A DNA stretch of 64,000 nucleotides from Photobacterium profundum (lineage in GTDB: Bacteria; Pseudomonadota; Gammaproteobacteria; Enterobacterales; Vibrionaceae): assembly GCF_003026285.1 (NCBI RefSeq), contig NZ_PYOD01000005.1, forward strand, positions 291,979 to 355,978, in the 5' to 3' direction. Numbering within the stretch: the first letter of the stretch is position 1; every line of letters begins with the position of its first letter. Below, in pieces: positions 53,112 through 63,549 of the stretch. The notes below the pieces were generated by a model. That model worked only from the letters and a program-made list of their open reading frames with translations, did no database searches and was not told the DNA's origin. The translations under genes and the position numbers were made by a program.

Positions 53112-54552
53112 AAGAGGTTACCCTTGTTTCAATTTGATTATTCACGTTTTGCTGTTCGATAAAGAAGCGGTAAAGCATATTAGCGGCTGTTTGGCTGCGG
53201 TATTCTTTACTTGCTCTGAAATCAGAAAGAGGCTCGAAATCGTTTTCTAATATCGCCATTGCCAGTTTCACTGTGGCTACATTCCATTTCTGCCCGAGTA
53301 ACGCTTGTTCACACGCTGCTGCGCGTTTGGGTGTTGCAGCCATGCCACCGAAGGCAATACGAATTGAGGCGACTACGCCGTTAGTTAATTCAAGGTTAAA
53401 TGCGCCGCATACCGCAGAAATATCATCATCGAGTCGTTTGGAAAGCTTGTAAGCACGGAACTCTTTACGGACTTCAGGCTTCGGGATAATGATTTTTTCG
53501 ATGAACTCTGAAGGTTGTTGTGCAGTCACTTTGTAGCTAATGAAGTAATCTTCAATCGCAATAGTGCGAGACTCTTTACCACGACGAAGCGTAATGTTGG
53601 CATTGAGTGCAATCAGTAGAGGGGGCGCATCACCAATAGGGGAAGCATTCGCAATATTGCCGCCCAGCGTGCCTTGGTTACGAACTTGCAGCGATGCAAA
53701 GCGGTGAAGCAATTCACCAAAATCAGGGTAGTGTTTGCTGATTACCTCGTAGCAATCACTGATTGGTAAATTTGCACCAATGATAATGTCGCTATCGGTT
53801 TCCTCTAATACTTTCATATCAGCAACCAGATTTACGCTAATCAACTGTTTTATTTCACGTTGAAACTGTGTTACTTCCAGTGCCAAATCTGTTCCGCCTG
53901 CCAGTAGGCGTGCGTCAGGGTAGGTCAGTAGTAGTTCCGCCAGTTCATCTGTTGTTGTTGGTGAAAAGCTTGATAGATTCTTATAGTTAAGTGTAGCGGG
54001 TTCATTACTGATACTTTTAAGCTTTTCGATGGTACGTAGTTCAAGTTCAGCAAACTGATCGAGAATGGGTTTATCAGTGCTAAGTGACATCGCCGCATCA
54101 ATAATCGGGCGGTAGCCTGTACATCGGCAAAGGTTGCCAGCTAATGATTCTAAAATATCTTCTTTGTTGGCTTGAGGGCGATTCTTACTGAGTGCAAACA
54201 TCGACATGATAAAGCCGGGTGTGCAGTAACCGCACTGTGAGCCATGAAACTCAACCAAGGCTTGTTGCACAGGGTGAAGAGATTTATCTGTATTTTGCAA
54301 ATCCTCCACCGTGATTAATTGTTTTCCGTGCAGGGCTGAAACAAAGGTAAGGCACGAGTTAACCGAGCGATATTGTAGTTGCCCATTCACTAATTCACCG
54401 AGTACAACCGTACATGCGCCACAGTCACCTGAACCACAACCTTCCTTGGTTCCTGTTTTGTTTATCTGAGTGCGCAGATAATTGAGCACGGTCATATTAG
54501 GTGAAAGTTGAGTTTCTTCTCGTACTTTCTGATTCAGTAAGAATTTAATCAA
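53104..54552 (-). CDS. xdhA: Xanthine dehydrogenase, FeS/FAD subunit
   Basis: A 482-residue small subunit that carries electrons from the molybdenum centre to NAD. It has two [2Fe-2S] sites: plant-type 'GCGSGDCGACTVVLGE' (about residues 39-54) and 'CGYCTPGFIMSM...GNLCRCTGYRPI', then the FAD domain with 'LLAGGTDLALEV' and 'GTLGGNIANASPIGDAPP'. The start is taken as TTG at 54552, four bases after a strong AAGGAGG; an in-frame ATG 45 bp upstream has no such site and adds a Ser/Gln-rich tail. It begins the xdhABC-guaD unit. Confidence 0.93.
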   Translation of the reverse strand: MIKFLLNQKVREETQLSPNMTVLNYLRTQINKTGTKEGCGSGDCGACTVVLGELVNGQLQYRSVNSCLTFVSALHGKQLITVEDLQNTDKSLHPVQQALVEFHGSQCGYCTPGFIMSMFALSKNRPQANKEDILESLAGNLCRCTGYRPIIDAAMSLSTDKPILDQFAELELRTIEKLKSISNEPATLNYKNLSSFSPTTTDELAELLLTYPDARLLAGGTDLALEVTQFQREIKQLISVNLVADMKVLEETDSDIIIGANLPISDCYEVISKHYPDFGELLHRFASLQVRNQGTLGGNIANASPIGDAPPLLIALNANITLRRGKESRTIAIEDYFISYKVTAQQPSEFIEKIIIPKPEVRKEFRAYKLSKRLDDDISAVCGAFNLELTNGVVASIRIAFGGMAATPKRAAACEQALLGQKWNVATVKLAMAILENDFEPLSDFRASKEYRSQTAANMLYRFFIEQQNVNNQIETRVTSYV

Positions 54553-55047
54553 GAGACCTCCTTGGCTAGGTTGCGATTTTTCTGACCTTTGAGTCAATAT
54601 TGTTCAAGTTGACTTTTTAGTCAACTATTATTTTACAACTTTGCAACAATTGCGTGCGGGTCTGATTTTTCTCTAAACTCCTTAACAATCAACAATATAA
54701 GCTATGATTTCTGAGTTTTATTTATTGTTTTAATGCTTTTGTATGCAAAAGATGTTTTGTTGTTAGATTTTGTTTTTCATATTGCATACACTGCTAAATA
54801 CAATTATGGCAGAGATATAGATGGCTATTGTGTGGATTGTCAGAATAATTGATTGATACTTGGCATGATGTTTATTTAAGTGGATAAGATTATGTCAGGT
54901 GAGTTTTTTTCAACAAAAAGAGCTGTAGTTACAAAAAAGTGAAATAGTTGTTTTGGGGGATAAGCGTAGAAGACATTAAAAAACAGGAAGAAGTGTTCAG
55001 GTTAGGGGTCAGTTGGCTCTGGTTATGGCAACAGAGCCTGTGTGTAA
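54553..55047. other. Gap between xdhA and the GntR gene
   Basis: About 495 bp, AT-rich, no gene. It should contain the xdh promoter and two operator-like sites (54738-54749 and 54781-54792). Near the GntR stop a 7-bp stem (GGCTCTG / CAGAGCC, 55015-55038) without a T-run may be its 3' end. Confidence 0.5.
54738..54792. promoter_or_regulatory. Candidate GntR-type operators (xdhABC-guaD)
   Basis: TTTGTATGCAAA (54738-54749) and ATTGCATACACT (54781-54792) are variants of ATTGTATACAAT, 43 bp apart and about 190-240 bp before xdhA. Confidence 0.45.
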
Positions 55048-55794
55048 TTATGCTTTGTTTAATGCATTACTTTTAATGACATTAGAGAAAACGACATGCA
55101 AATCATTAGACGCTGTTTCACCATCTAGGCTCAATTTGGAGCGAATATGATTTAAGTGTTCCGTCATTAACGACAGGGCTTTTTCTTTATCACCGGCTTC
55201 AATGGCATCCAATAAAATGGTGTGTTCATCTAAAGAGCAATTAGCATTGTTGCCCACTTCGTATTGCGCAATTAATAACGAGGTTTGAGAAACCAAGCTT
55301 CGCTGAAAATTGAGAAGAGGGGCATTGTTTGCCATTTCTGCAAGTTTGAGGTGAAATTCACCAGACAGGCGAATACCACTACCAAAATCTCCTTTTTCAA
55401 AAGCACTTAATTCAGCGGTGACCAGCTTTCTGATTTGCTTTATTTGTTCTTGAGTTGCATTTTCAACCGCTAATTCAGTAATAGCGAGTTCCATTACTTC
55501 GCGTGCTTTAAAGATTTGCTTTGCTTCTTCAATCGTTGGTGCAGCGACAATAGCCCCGCGATTGGGACGAATCACAACAACTTGTTCAAGAGAAAGGCGC
55601 AGCAGTGCTCGGCGAATAATGGTACGGCTAACACTGAATATTTCACTTAAAGCTTCTTCATTCAGCTTGGTACCTGGCGGTAATCGCTGTTCTAAAATAG
55701 CATCAAAAATATGACAGTAAACAACATCATCCTGAGTCTGATTTGGGGATTTAGTTTTTGATTTTTTTTGTACTGCTTTACTGAGACTTGTCAT
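55048..55794 (-). CDS. GntR/FCD-family regulator, likely of purine use
   Basis: A 248-residue regulator of the FadR/FCD branch of GntR. The winged helix is at about residues 25-90 ('LPPGTKLNEEALSEIFSVSRTIIRRALLRLSLEQVVVIRPNRGAIVAAPT'); the helical FCD ligand domain follows ('EAKQIFKAREVMELAITELAVENA', 'LSGEFHLKLAEMANNAPLL', 'DEHTILLDAIEAGDKEKALSLMTEHL') with histidines that bind a metal and a small acid. It is close to xdhABC, and copies of ATTGTATACAAT lie before several purine and glyoxylate genes as well as its own promoter. Its effector may be a pathway intermediate such as urate, allantoin or glyoxylate; this is inference. Confidence 0.88.
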   Translation of the reverse strand: MTSLSKAVQKKSKTKSPNQTQDDVVYCHIFDAILEQRLPPGTKLNEEALSEIFSVSRTIIRRALLRLSLEQVVVIRPNRGAIVAAPTIEEAKQIFKAREVMELAITELAVENATQEQIKQIRKLVTAELSAFEKGDFGSGIRLSGEFHLKLAEMANNAPLLNFQRSLVSQTSLLIAQYEVGNNANCSLDEHTILLDAIEAGDKEKALSLMTEHLNHIRSKLSLDGETASNDLHVVFSNVIKSNALNKA

Positions 55795-55883
55795 TAGGAT
55801 GATAAACCTTCTAATCCTGTATTTTGAGGTAACTAGGGTATAGGCGTATTTTGTTATAATTCGTTATCTTTAATATTACTCGT

Positions 55884-55895
55884 TTTGTGTACAAT
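55884..55895. promoter_or_regulatory. Candidate GntR-type operator (own gene)
   Basis: TTTGTGTACAAT matches ATTGTATACAAT at ten of 12 positions, 90 bp before the GntR start codon, as expected for autoregulation. Confidence 0.5.
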
Positions 55896-56036
55896 TTCTT
55901 AGCTTTATTGTCTTTTTTGTTGCAGCAATCGACTTAGTTATCAAAATTAAGCTTCAATATTGCCATTTGGTCTAGCGATACATGATTTTGATGAATGATT
56001 TAGCTTAATAGCTTGGCTGGCAGCAGAGACGAAAAG

Positions 56037-56088
56037 CAAAAAAGTCAGTTATATTCTTTCTCGTTAAAGTATATAAGAACTGACTTTC
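56037..56088 (-). terminator. Terminator of the ECF transporter operon
   Basis: On the minus strand AAAGTCAGTT / AACTGACTTT (10 bp) with an extended inner stem is followed by TTTTGCTTTT, 48 bp after the EcfT stop. Confidence 0.8.
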
Positions 56089-56135
56089 ATGATCTTTTGC
56101 GATATTCAAGGTAGGTTACGCTAGCGAATCGCGAG

Positions 56136-56975
56136 TCAGAATGGATACCAAAATAACTGCTCTGATTGATAACGCTTGATAAAGCCTAATGTCAGAACAA
56201 TCGCGATGACCAATAGAGTAAGGTAATCATTTTTGGTCATTGGCTTTAAGCTGTACCAAGAGCGACGTTTATTACGACCAAAACCGCGTAATGTCATGGC
56301 ATTGGAAATAACGTCGGCACGATCAAGACTAGAGAAAATCAATGGGCCTAGAATTTTAGCAACATTCTTGATGCGCTTCATTACCGGAACATTATTAGAA
56401 ATATCGACACCACGGGCTTGCTGCGCATGCATGATATTCATGAAGTCTTTCATTACTTCGGGTAGGTAGCGCAAGGTCAAGCTGACGGCGTAAGCGATCT
56501 TGTAAGGTATCCCTAACTTGTTCAAGCTGGCTGAAAACTCAGTAGGGTGAGTGGAAAACACAAAGACCAATGCAATAGGGAACATACTGAAATACTTAAG
56601 TGTGACAGTAAGCAGGTAGAATAATGTTTCAACCGTGATTTTATAGTCACCAAAGAGTGTTAATAGTACCGTTTCACTCCCCATGTACTCGACACCTTGT
56701 AAGGGTGCAATTAGAAACATAAATAATGCGTTCATTAAAAGAACAACAGACGTACCGATTAGAAGAGGTTTATAGACTGAGAACGGCACTTTACTGATTT
56801 TTAAGAGTGCTAAACCTACTAAGATCATTGCGCAAATAACACGTAAATCAAAGGTGATCAGAACCATGGTTACCCAGCTCATGAATAAGATGAACTTAGT
56901 GATGCCATTTAAGGTATGCAAGGCAGAGCCTGTGTTGACATAGCTAATGCCAAATTTAATTTTATTTGTTTTCAT
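56136..56975 (-). CDS. ECF transporter transmembrane subunit (EcfT)
   Basis: A 279-residue inner-membrane protein with five or six hydrophobic helices. The two coupling motifs of EcfT are visible: 'MHAQQARGVDIS' (A-R-G) and 'ISNAMTLRGFG' (A-x-x-x-R-G), which dock onto the two ATPases. Its first codon shares one base with the stop of the ATPase gene. It joins the S component and ATPases in vitamin-type ECF importers. Substrate is set by the S component at 58673-59224. Confidence 0.92.
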   Translation of the reverse strand: MKTNKIKFGISYVNTGSALHTLNGITKFILFMSWVTMVLITFDLRVICAMILVGLALLKISKVPFSVYKPLLIGTSVVLLMNALFMFLIAPLQGVEYMGSETVLLTLFGDYKITVETLFYLLTVTLKYFSMFPIALVFVFSTHPTEFSASLNKLGIPYKIAYAVSLTLRYLPEVMKDFMNIMHAQQARGVDISNNVPVMKRIKNVAKILGPLIFSSLDRADVISNAMTLRGFGRNKRRSWYSLKPMTKNDYLTLLVIAIVLTLGFIKRYQSEQLFWYPF

Positions 56976-58669
56976 TATTTATTCTTTGCCTCATGTTCAA
57001 TAAAGCAATGAATGAAGTTATCGATACGATTAATCCCCATTGCATATGCTAATGAATACAGGCTGGTTACAGTTAGGTTGGCTTTTTCTAGCAGAGCTGG
57101 CTGACTAAAAATGGTGTTAACGGGCGCATCTGCTAATAATTGGCTATCAGCGATGACAATGGCACGCTGGGTATATTCGAGAACAAGATGCATATCATGA
57201 GAGATGATCAGAATGGTAATGCCGAGTTTACGGTTAAGCTCTCGCACAAACTCCATCATTAATGTGTAGTGATGGTAGTCTTGACCTGCTGTCGGTTCAT
57301 CCAGAATTAAGAGTTCAGGCTCAAGTACTAAGATTGTAGCAATCGTTACGCGCTTCTTCTGACCATAACTTAAAGCATCAATTGGCCAATGGCGGTATTT
57401 TTTCAAGCCGCATAGCTCAAGAATATCGAATACTTTGCGTTCTACTGTTGATTCATCGATACCTCGGTTTCGTAAACCTGATGCAATTTCATCAAAAATC
57501 ATGTGGTGCGAAATCATATGATTGGGGTTTTGTAATACGATCCCGATCTTTTGGCTACGTTCAAAAATAGAGCTTTGTACTAAATCTTGACCGTTCATGA
57601 AAATAGATCCAGTATCAGGCTCTAACACCCCCATGATTAAACGCGTTATTGTTGATTTTCCTGAACCATTTTTCCCTAAAATGGAAACAAATTCCCCTTT
57701 GTTGATATGAAAGTTCACATCTTCAAGGGTGTTTTTAATGCCATCGTATGAATACGAGAGGTTGTTGACAGTAAGCAAGCGCTCACTGTTTTCTGGAGTA
57801 CATTCAGCTGATGATTGGCGATACCAGTTTTCGATCTGTGGCTTAAATTTATCAAGATTTAATGTCGAAAAATATGCTGGTTTATCGTCTTCTGTTATTT
57901 GGCATCCTGCCGCTTTTAAAGCCGAAATATAAAGAGGCTCACGTATTCCATGTTGTTCCAGTAGATCGCTTGCAATGAGTTGGTCTGGCGTCATGTTGGC
58001 AACAATTTCACCTTGTTCCATCATGATGATGCGATCTACGGGACGATGAAGAACGTCTTCAAGACGATGCTCAATAATGATCACCGTTTTACCTGTATCA
58101 TGATGAAGGTGATCAATTATGTCGATGGCCGCTTTGCCTGTTTTGGGGTCTAAGCTCGCCAACGGTTCATCAAATAGTAAAATATCGACATCGTCGACCA
58201 TAACACCTGCTAGGGATACGCGCTGCTTTTGGCCACCACTAAGGTCAAAAGGAGACACATCTAAGATGTCATCAAGCTCAACCATTTTAGCGGTTTCTTT
58301 AACAATAGTATGCATTTCTTCTTGAATAACCATTTGGTTTTCAAGTGCAAAGGCTATATCTTCACCCACGCTTAGACCGACAAATTGCCCATCAGTATCT
58401 TGCAGTACCGTACCTACAATATTGGTACATTGATGAAGGTCTAAGGATTTAGTGTCTTTACCGTTAATTTTGAGACTACCAGTGCAATCGCCTTTAACGG
58501 CAAAAGGGATTAAACCATTCAAGCATTGGCCTAGTGTTGATTTTCCGCTACCGCTTGGACCTACTATGACAACCTTTTCGCCTTTCCCTATTGTTAGATT
58601 GATATTTTTTAAGGTTGGCTTTTCTAACGCCCAATACTTGAACGTGAAATTAGAGAATTCAATAGTCAT
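56975..58669 (-). CDS. ECF transporter duplicated ATPase (EcfA1-A2 fusion)
   Basis: A 564-residue protein with two ABC ATPase domains in one chain. The first has Walker A 'GPSGSGKST' (about residue 37), signature 'LSGGQKQR' and Walker B 'ILLFDEPLAS'; the second has 'GKNGSGKST' (about 331), 'LSYGQKKR' and 'LLILDEPTAG'. This replaces the separate EcfA and EcfA' of Firmicutes. It powers uptake by the EcfT/S pair. The gene lies 3 bp after the S component gene and overlaps ecfT by one base. Confidence 0.94.
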   Translation of the reverse strand: MTIEFSNFTFKYWALEKPTLKNINLTIGKGEKVVIVGPSGSGKSTLGQCLNGLIPFAVKGDCTGSLKINGKDTKSLDLHQCTNIVGTVLQDTDGQFVGLSVGEDIAFALENQMVIQEEMHTIVKETAKMVELDDILDVSPFDLSGGQKQRVSLAGVMVDDVDILLFDEPLASLDPKTGKAAIDIIDHLHHDTGKTVIIIEHRLEDVLHRPVDRIIMMEQGEIVANMTPDQLIASDLLEQHGIREPLYISALKAAGCQITEDDKPAYFSTLNLDKFKPQIENWYRQSSAECTPENSERLLTVNNLSYSYDGIKNTLEDVNFHINKGEFVSILGKNGSGKSTITRLIMGVLEPDTGSIFMNGQDLVQSSIFERSQKIGIVLQNPNHMISHHMIFDEIASGLRNRGIDESTVERKVFDILELCGLKKYRHWPIDALSYGQKKRVTIATILVLEPELLILDEPTAGQDYHHYTLMMEFVRELNRKLGITILIISHDMHLVLEYTQRAIVIADSQLLADAPVNTIFSQPALLEKANLTVTSLYSLAYAMGINRIDNFIHCFIEHEAKNK

Positions 58670-58672
58670 TAG

Positions 58673-59224
58673 TTAATCAGCTTCTTTAAGGTTGTAGCTT
58701 TGTTGTTTTCTTTTTGCCATAGAAGTCAAAATATAGTGACCAACAATCGCAATTAATAGGGTATTACCTGCGGCAATAATGGTGAGTTGTGCCATCACTT
58801 TCGTAAAGGGTTCGGCGTAAAGCACAGAGTCTAAATAGGCTGAGCAGCCATAGCCGATAACATTGCCGAGGAAAGCAAGGAAGACAAATAAGGAGAAATC
58901 AAATTTAGTGAATTCCCCCATTTCTAAACGACCTCGGGTTATCTTAGGGTAAAAACCAATTATCAGTCCGACTAACCCTGAACCAAGTACCCACGTTAGC
59001 CATACACCCCAGCCCGCGAACATATCGGTCACCCAATGGCCAATAAAGCCAACAAGGAAACCAACAAGGGGACCAAATAAAACAGAAAACAATGCTAATA
59101 CCGCCATTGCAGGCTTAAGCGTGGTGTTGGCAAACACGGGGATACCAAACATAGGTAAACCGCCAATGCCATAAAGTGCAGCACCAATGGCGATTAAAAC
59201 CACCGTTTTAGCAGAAAGATTCAT
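58673..59224 (-). CDS. ECF transporter substrate component, UPF0397 family
   Basis: A 183-residue membrane protein with about five or six hydrophobic helices: '[79 protein letters not shown]'. It matches the UPF0397 S-component family. The start at 59224 has AAGG 7 nt upstream and the usual 'MNLSAKTVV' beginning; the frame opens 26 codons earlier without a ribosome site. The substrate of this family is unproven, although annotation often says riboflavin. It leads the three-gene ECF operon. Confidence 0.88.
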   Translation of the reverse strand: MNLSAKTVVLIAIGAALYGIGGLPMFGIPVFANTTLKPAMAVLALFSVLFGPLVGFLVGFIGHWVTDMFAGWGVWLTWVLGSGLVGLIIGFYPKITRGRLEMGEFTKFDFSLFVFLAFLGNVIGYGCSAYLDSVLYAEPFTKVMAQLTIIAAGNTLLIAIVGHYILTSMAKRKQQSYNLKEAD

Positions 59225-60233
59225 GATATAACCTTCAGTCAACTCTTGGTGATTGCTCGTCATAGAAAAGGCAAGTTTGAATAGCCTCTTAGAAGTGAAC
59301 AATCTTCGTTATAATGGATGTCGCAAATACTGCTTAAATTTTACGGTTACTAACCACCGATAAAAACGTAAATCGTCAAAACTCTGATTCTGAGTGCGAA
59401 TAATCCATTATTGTGCAAGAGCGATGATGGTATATGTGTCGCGTTGTAACCGTTTATACCCCGATAAAACACGCTGAGGTCACTCTGACCCCTACATCCT
59501 GAGGTTGCTTGGGTATAATTGGCGGCAATACTACATGAAGCTGTAACAGAAATAAAAACTTTCCATCTAGACGTCTAAGTATTGAGCGATACTCATAAAT
59601 TCTACGGTATTTCTAGCTTAAACCGCCTTTAGTCTTGATACATAAACGTGAGATATGATTACGAAAGGGAAGTGATGAATATTTTACAGGACGTCATAAT
59701 CATTTTTGTCTAGATTCAGTGAAAGTTAGGCAGGGTAAACTAATCTTGTATTAAGAGTTAGTCATAATTTATCTGTCGTATATTAGTACTCTATTTGTTA
59801 TTTTTTCATTGTAACTTACTGTTTAGTTAGTAGTTACTGATAGAGCTATCATGAAATGTGGTGAAAAAGCCTTCTTTAGGTAAATGCTGTAGTAATAACG
59901 TTGAAATTAGTGTGGATGTATTTCTAATCGTTACCTTGTTTGTTAAATAACTTACCTGTATGGAATGTAAACAATTGGATATACTGAATTTTCTACTTTA
60001 TTTTTCTTGATATATGGTAAATACTGCTGGTTGCCTTGTTTTATTTTGAAGCATGCAATAAAAACATTTTCGTTATATAGTGTCTTTGTTTGTATTTGTT
60101 CGAATTTTTGCGCTATCACACAAAATCAGTATGTGTACTGATTTTAAGTTAGGGTAGAATTAGGGTAAAATTAGTAATTGCAATCCCGCCAATTCCGGCA
60201 GGGTGCAGAGCCAAATCATATTGGAGATACAGC
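59225..60233. other. Long non-coding gap between the ECF operon and uvrY
   Basis: About 1 kb. The left part is the ECF leader on the minus strand; no known riboswitch consensus (TPP, cobalamin, FMN) was seen in it. At about 59472-59517 there is a GC-richer block with GGTCA-CTC-TGACC and a 23-bp repeat. The right part is AT-rich and leads to the uvrY ribosome site. No gene. Confidence 0.5.
59495..59517 (+). repeat. Short intergenic repeat, copy 2
   Basis: A 23-bp sequence beginning CATCCTGAGG and ending CTTGGGTATA, 19 of 23 identical to 2126-2148. It follows a small hairpin (GGTCA / TGACC). Confidence 0.4.
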
Positions 60234-60878
60234 TTGATTAATGTATTCCTTGTAGATGATCACGAACTGGTTCGCACAGGGATCCGACGTCTTCTTGAAG
60301 ATGTCCGTGGTATAAAAGTGCTAGGAGAAGCCGACAGTGGTGAGGAAGCCGTAAAATGGTGTCGTGCGCAACACGCCGATATCGTTCTTATGGATATGAA
60401 TATGCCTGGTATCGGTGGTCTAGAAGCTACACGGAAGATTCTTCGTTTCAATCCCGACATCAAAATTATTGTATTAACGATTCATACTGAAAATCCTTTC
60501 CCAACGAAAGTGATGCAAGCTGGTGCAGCTGGATACCTTACTAAAGGTGCTGGTCCTGATGAAATGGTTAATGCTATTCGTATGGTTAATAGTGGGCAGC
60601 GTTATATTTCGCCTGAGATCGCTCAACAGATGGCATTAAGCCAATTTGCACCTGATTCTGAAAACCCGTTTAAAGACCTTTCAGAACGTGAACTTCAAAT
60701 TATGATGATGATCACGAAGGGGCAAAAAGTCACTGACATTTCAGAGCAACTCAGTTTAAGTCCTAAAACAGTGAATAGTTACCGTTACCGCTTATTCAGC
60801 AAACTGGATATAGGCGGTGATGTTGAGCTTACCCATCTAGCAATTCGTCACGGAATGTTGGACACAGAGACGTTGTAG
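60234..60878 (+). CDS. uvrY: Response regulator UvrY (GacA/VarA type)
   Basis: A 214-residue NarL-type response regulator. The receiver domain has the acidic pair D8/D9, the phosphorylation site D54 in '[13 protein letters not shown]' and the lysine in '[10 protein letters not shown]'. The C-terminal LuxR-type helix-turn-helix is '[43 protein letters not shown]'. It starts with TTG, as in E. coli, preceded by GGAG. With the sensor BarA/VarS it switches on CsrB-type small RNAs. Its stop overlaps the uvrC start, the usual conserved pair. Confidence 0.95.
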   Translation: MINVFLVDDHELVRTGIRRLLEDVRGIKVLGEADSGEEAVKWCRAQHADIVLMDMNMPGIGGLEATRKILRFNPDIKIIVLTIHTENPFPTKVMQAGAAGYLTKGAGPDEMVNAIRMVNSGQRYISPEIAQQMALSQFAPDSENPFKDLSERELQIMMMITKGQKVTDISEQLSLSPKTVNSYRYRLFSKLDIGGDVELTHLAIRHGMLDTETL

Positions 60879-62728
60879 TGTCAGAAGCATTAGATGAAAA
60901 GAGCTTTGATGCAAAAAGCTTTCTAAAAACAGTTACTCACCAACCTGGCGTCTATCGTATGTATGATGCCGTTGGTGAAGTAATTTATGTTGGGAAAGCC
61001 AAAGATCTTAAAAAGCGCCTATCGAGTTATTTTCGAACTAACGTAGCTGGAGAGAAAACCAGAGCGTTAGTGAAAAATATCTGTAAAGTGGATGTCACGG
61101 TAACTCATACCGAGACAGAGGCGCTGATCCTTGAGCATAACTACATTAAATTGTACTTGCCTAAGTACAATGTGCTATTGCGTGATGACAAATCTTACCC
61201 GTATATCTTCTTGAGTAATCACCATCATCCCCGTCTTTCTATTCACCGAGGCACTAAAAAGCGCAAAGGTGAATATTTTGGTCCATACCCCGACGCGGGG
61301 GCGGTACGTGAAAGTCTGCATTTAATGCAGAAACTATTTCCTATTCGCCAATGTGAAGATTCTGTTTACGCAAACCGAAGCCGCCCTTGTTTGATGTATC
61401 AAATTGGCAGGTGTTTAGCTCCGTGTGTTAAAGATCTGATAACCGAGAAAGATTATGAAGACCAAGTCAGTTTTGCACGTTTATTTCTACAAGGAAAAGA
61501 TCGTCAAGTAATTGCTTCACTTGTAGAGAAAATGGAGCAAGCTAGCCAAAGTTTGAATTTTGAACAAGCCGCGACTTTCCGTGATCAAATTCAGGCGCTA
61601 CGCCGTATTCAAGAACAACAATTTGTCAGTCATGATAGTGAAGACGATCTTGATGTGGTTGGAATTGCTCATCAAAACGGCATGGCATGTATTCATGCGC
61701 TTTATATTCGCCAAGGTAAAATTTTAGGCAGCCGTAGTTATTTCCCCAAAATGCCAAGCGATGCTGAATTAACGGAAGTGCTATCGAGTTTTGTTACGCA
61801 GTTTTATCTGAATCAAGCTGAGGGTAGGGTTATTCCATCGGTCATTATCTTAGGTGAAAATTTAGGTGATGATGCAGGGGTTATTACTGAAACATTGTCT
61901 GACATAGCGGGTCGGAAAATTGAGCTAAAAGTGAGCCCTCGTGGTAACCGTGCGCGTTATTTAAAACTGGCTCAAACCAACGCAATGACAGCGCTCACTA
62001 GCAAGCTTAGTCATAAGATGACCATTCATGAACGGTTTTCTGAGCTGCGTAAGGCTCTGAACCTCGAGACTATTACTCGTATGGAATGTTTTGACATTAG
62101 CCATACGATGGGTGAAAAAACGGTGGCTTCTTGTGTGGTTTTTAACCAAGAAGGTCCGTTTAAGCAAGATTATCGACGTTATAATATTACGGGTATCACC
62201 GGTGGTGATGATTACGCTGCGATGGGGCAAGTATTAGAGCGTCGCTATGGTAAGCAGATGGAACCCGAAAAGATTCCCGATATTATTTTCATTGATGGTG
62301 GGCGAGGTCAGCTATCAAGAGCGTATAATGTTGTAAAACCATTTATGGATGAATGGCCTAAGCAACCACTACTAATTGGTATTGCTAAAGGGGTAACACG
62401 TAAAGCAGGGCTTGAAACATTAATTTTTATCACGGGTGACGAATTTTCTCTGCCCAGCGATTCACCTGCATTGCATTTGATTCAGCATATACGTGATGAA
62501 AGCCATAATCATGCGATTAGTGGTCACCGTGCACAACGTGCCAAAGTGAGAAAACGTAGTGCTTTAGAAGATGTGGAAGGTATTGGCCCTAAACGCCGTC
62601 AAGCGTTGCTTAAATTTATGGGTGGTTTACACGAATTAAAACGAGCAAGTAGAGAAGAGATTGCTAAAGTGCCTGGAATAAGCAAAGCTTTGGCAGAAAA
62701 GATATATGACGCATTGCAACACGGCTAG
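60878..62728 (+). CDS. uvrC: Excinuclease ABC subunit C
   Basis: A 616-residue DNA-repair nuclease that makes both cuts around UvrAB-marked lesions. Order: GIY-YIG domain ('[31 protein letters not shown]', about 18-48), Cys-rich part ('[13 protein letters not shown]'), UvrB-binding UVR motif ('[24 protein letters not shown]', about 208-235), RNase-H-like endonuclease ('[21 protein letters not shown]', '[15 protein letters not shown]'), and a double helix-hairpin-helix at the C-terminus ('[19 protein letters not shown]', '[17 protein letters not shown]'). The GTG start shares a base with the uvrY stop. Confidence 0.96.
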   Translation: MSEALDEKSFDAKSFLKTVTHQPGVYRMYDAVGEVIYVGKAKDLKKRLSSYFRTNVAGEKTRALVKNICKVDVTVTHTETEALILEHNYIKLYLPKYNVLLRDDKSYPYIFLSNHHHPRLSIHRGTKKRKGEYFGPYPDAGAVRESLHLMQKLFPIRQCEDSVYANRSRPCLMYQIGRCLAPCVKDLITEKDYEDQVSFARLFLQGKDRQVIASLVEKMEQASQSLNFEQAATFRDQIQALRRIQEQQFVSHDSEDDLDVVGIAHQNGMACIHALYIRQGKILGSRSYFPKMPSDAELTEVLSSFVTQFYLNQAEGRVIPSVIILGENLGDDAGVITETLSDIAGRKIELKVSPRGNRARYLKLAQTNAMTALTSKLSHKMTIHERFSELRKALNLETITRMECFDISHTMGEKTVASCVVFNQEGPFKQDYRRYNITGITGGDDYAAMGQVLERRYGKQMEPEKIPDIIFIDGGRGQLSRAYNVVKPFMDEWPKQPLLIGIAKGVTRKAGLETLIFITGDEFSLPSDSPALHLIQHIRDESHNHAISGHRAQRAKVRKRSALEDVEGIGPKRRQALLKFMGGLHELKRASREEIAKVPGISKALAEKIYDALQHG

Positions 62729-62786
62729 CTTTGCGGCACTCTTGTATCTGTAGTGGTACTGTCGTTAATTATAAGAATTAAGAATT

Positions 62787-63344
62787 ATGCGTTTATCAAT
62801 TCCGAACATATTAAGCTTCATTAGACTAATACTCATTCCTTTCTTTGTTATTGCTTTTTACTTGCCTTATGAGTGGTCTGCGTTTGCAACTGCGTTAATA
62901 TTCTTTATTGCAGGTGCTACTGATTGGTTTGATGGTTACCTTGCCCGCAAACTGAATCAAACGACTCGTTTCGGCGCATTTATTGATCCAGTTGCTGATA
63001 AGCTAATGGTAATAACTGCCATGGTGTTGGTTGTTGAGCATTACCACTCTATTTGGGTAACCATTCCTGCCGTAACAATGATAGGTCGCGAAATCATTAT
63101 CTCTGCATTACGTGAGTGGATGGCTGAACTCGGCAAGCGTGCAAGTGTTGCCGTTTCGTGGGTCGGTAAAGTGAAGACTGCATCTCAGATGTTTGCATTA
63201 TTGTTATTACTTTGGCACCCACACGAATGGGTAACATGGTTAGGTTATGTATCACTTTACGTCGCAATGGTATTGACTTATTGGTCTATGTACCAATACC
63301 TTAAAGCCGCAAAAGGTGACTTGCTGAATGCTGAGCATCATTAA
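62787..63344 (+). CDS. pgsA: CDP-diacylglycerol--glycerol-3-phosphate phosphatidyltransferase
   Basis: A 185-residue inner-membrane enzyme that makes phosphatidylglycerophosphate, the first step of phosphatidylglycerol and cardiolipin synthesis. The CDP-alcohol phosphotransferase motif D-G-x2-A-R-x8-G-x3-D-x3-D is present as '[26 protein letters not shown]' (about residues 55-80). Four or five hydrophobic helices. Its place after uvrC and before tRNA genes is conserved in enteric and vibrio genomes. A terminator follows. Confidence 0.96.
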   Translation: MRLSIPNILSFIRLILIPFFVIAFYLPYEWSAFATALIFFIAGATDWFDGYLARKLNQTTRFGAFIDPVADKLMVITAMVLVVEHYHSIWVTIPAVTMIGREIIISALREWMAELGKRASVAVSWVGKVKTASQMFALLLLLWHPHEWVTWLGYVSLYVAMVLTYWSMYQYLKAAKGDLLNAEHH

Positions 63345-63381
63345 GTCTCAAGGTATTATCTTGTTCTAAAATTGATTTTGG

Positions 63382-63406
63382 AAGCGGCTAATGAGCCGCT
63401 TTTTTA
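63382..63406 (+). terminator. Terminator of the uvrY-uvrC-pgsA unit
   Basis: A 7-bp stem AGCGGCT / AGCCGCT with loop AATG followed by TTTTTT. Confidence 0.9.
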
Positions 63407-63521
63407 TTACCAGATGAAAAGGTGAATTTTATTCATTTGCTGATTAATTCATCTCTTTGATGTTGTTATAGTGGCTTTGGCTAAAAGGTAAGCGAACAAA
63501 CACTTTTGTTGCATTTTTTTC

Positions 63522-63549
63522 GTGACAGCATCATTTGAATCTGTAGAAT
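63522..63549 (+). promoter_or_regulatory. Candidate promoter of the tRNA cluster
   Basis: GTGACA and TAGAAT separated by 16 bp, followed by the GC-rich stretch GGCCGAC typical of stringently controlled stable-RNA promoters. It lies 90 bp before tRNA-Cys. Confidence 0.55.

Larger units (their letters stand above)
55795..56135. other. Gap between the GntR and EcfT genes
   Basis: 341 bp with no gene. It carries a candidate operator (55884-55895) 90 bp before the GntR start and the terminator of the ECF operon. Confidence 0.5.

Noticed and set aside
59225..59520. Riboswitch in the leader of the ECF operon
   Set aside because: The minus-strand leader lacks the conserved cores of TPP, FMN and cobalamin riboswitches; only a small hairpin and a short repeat were seen.
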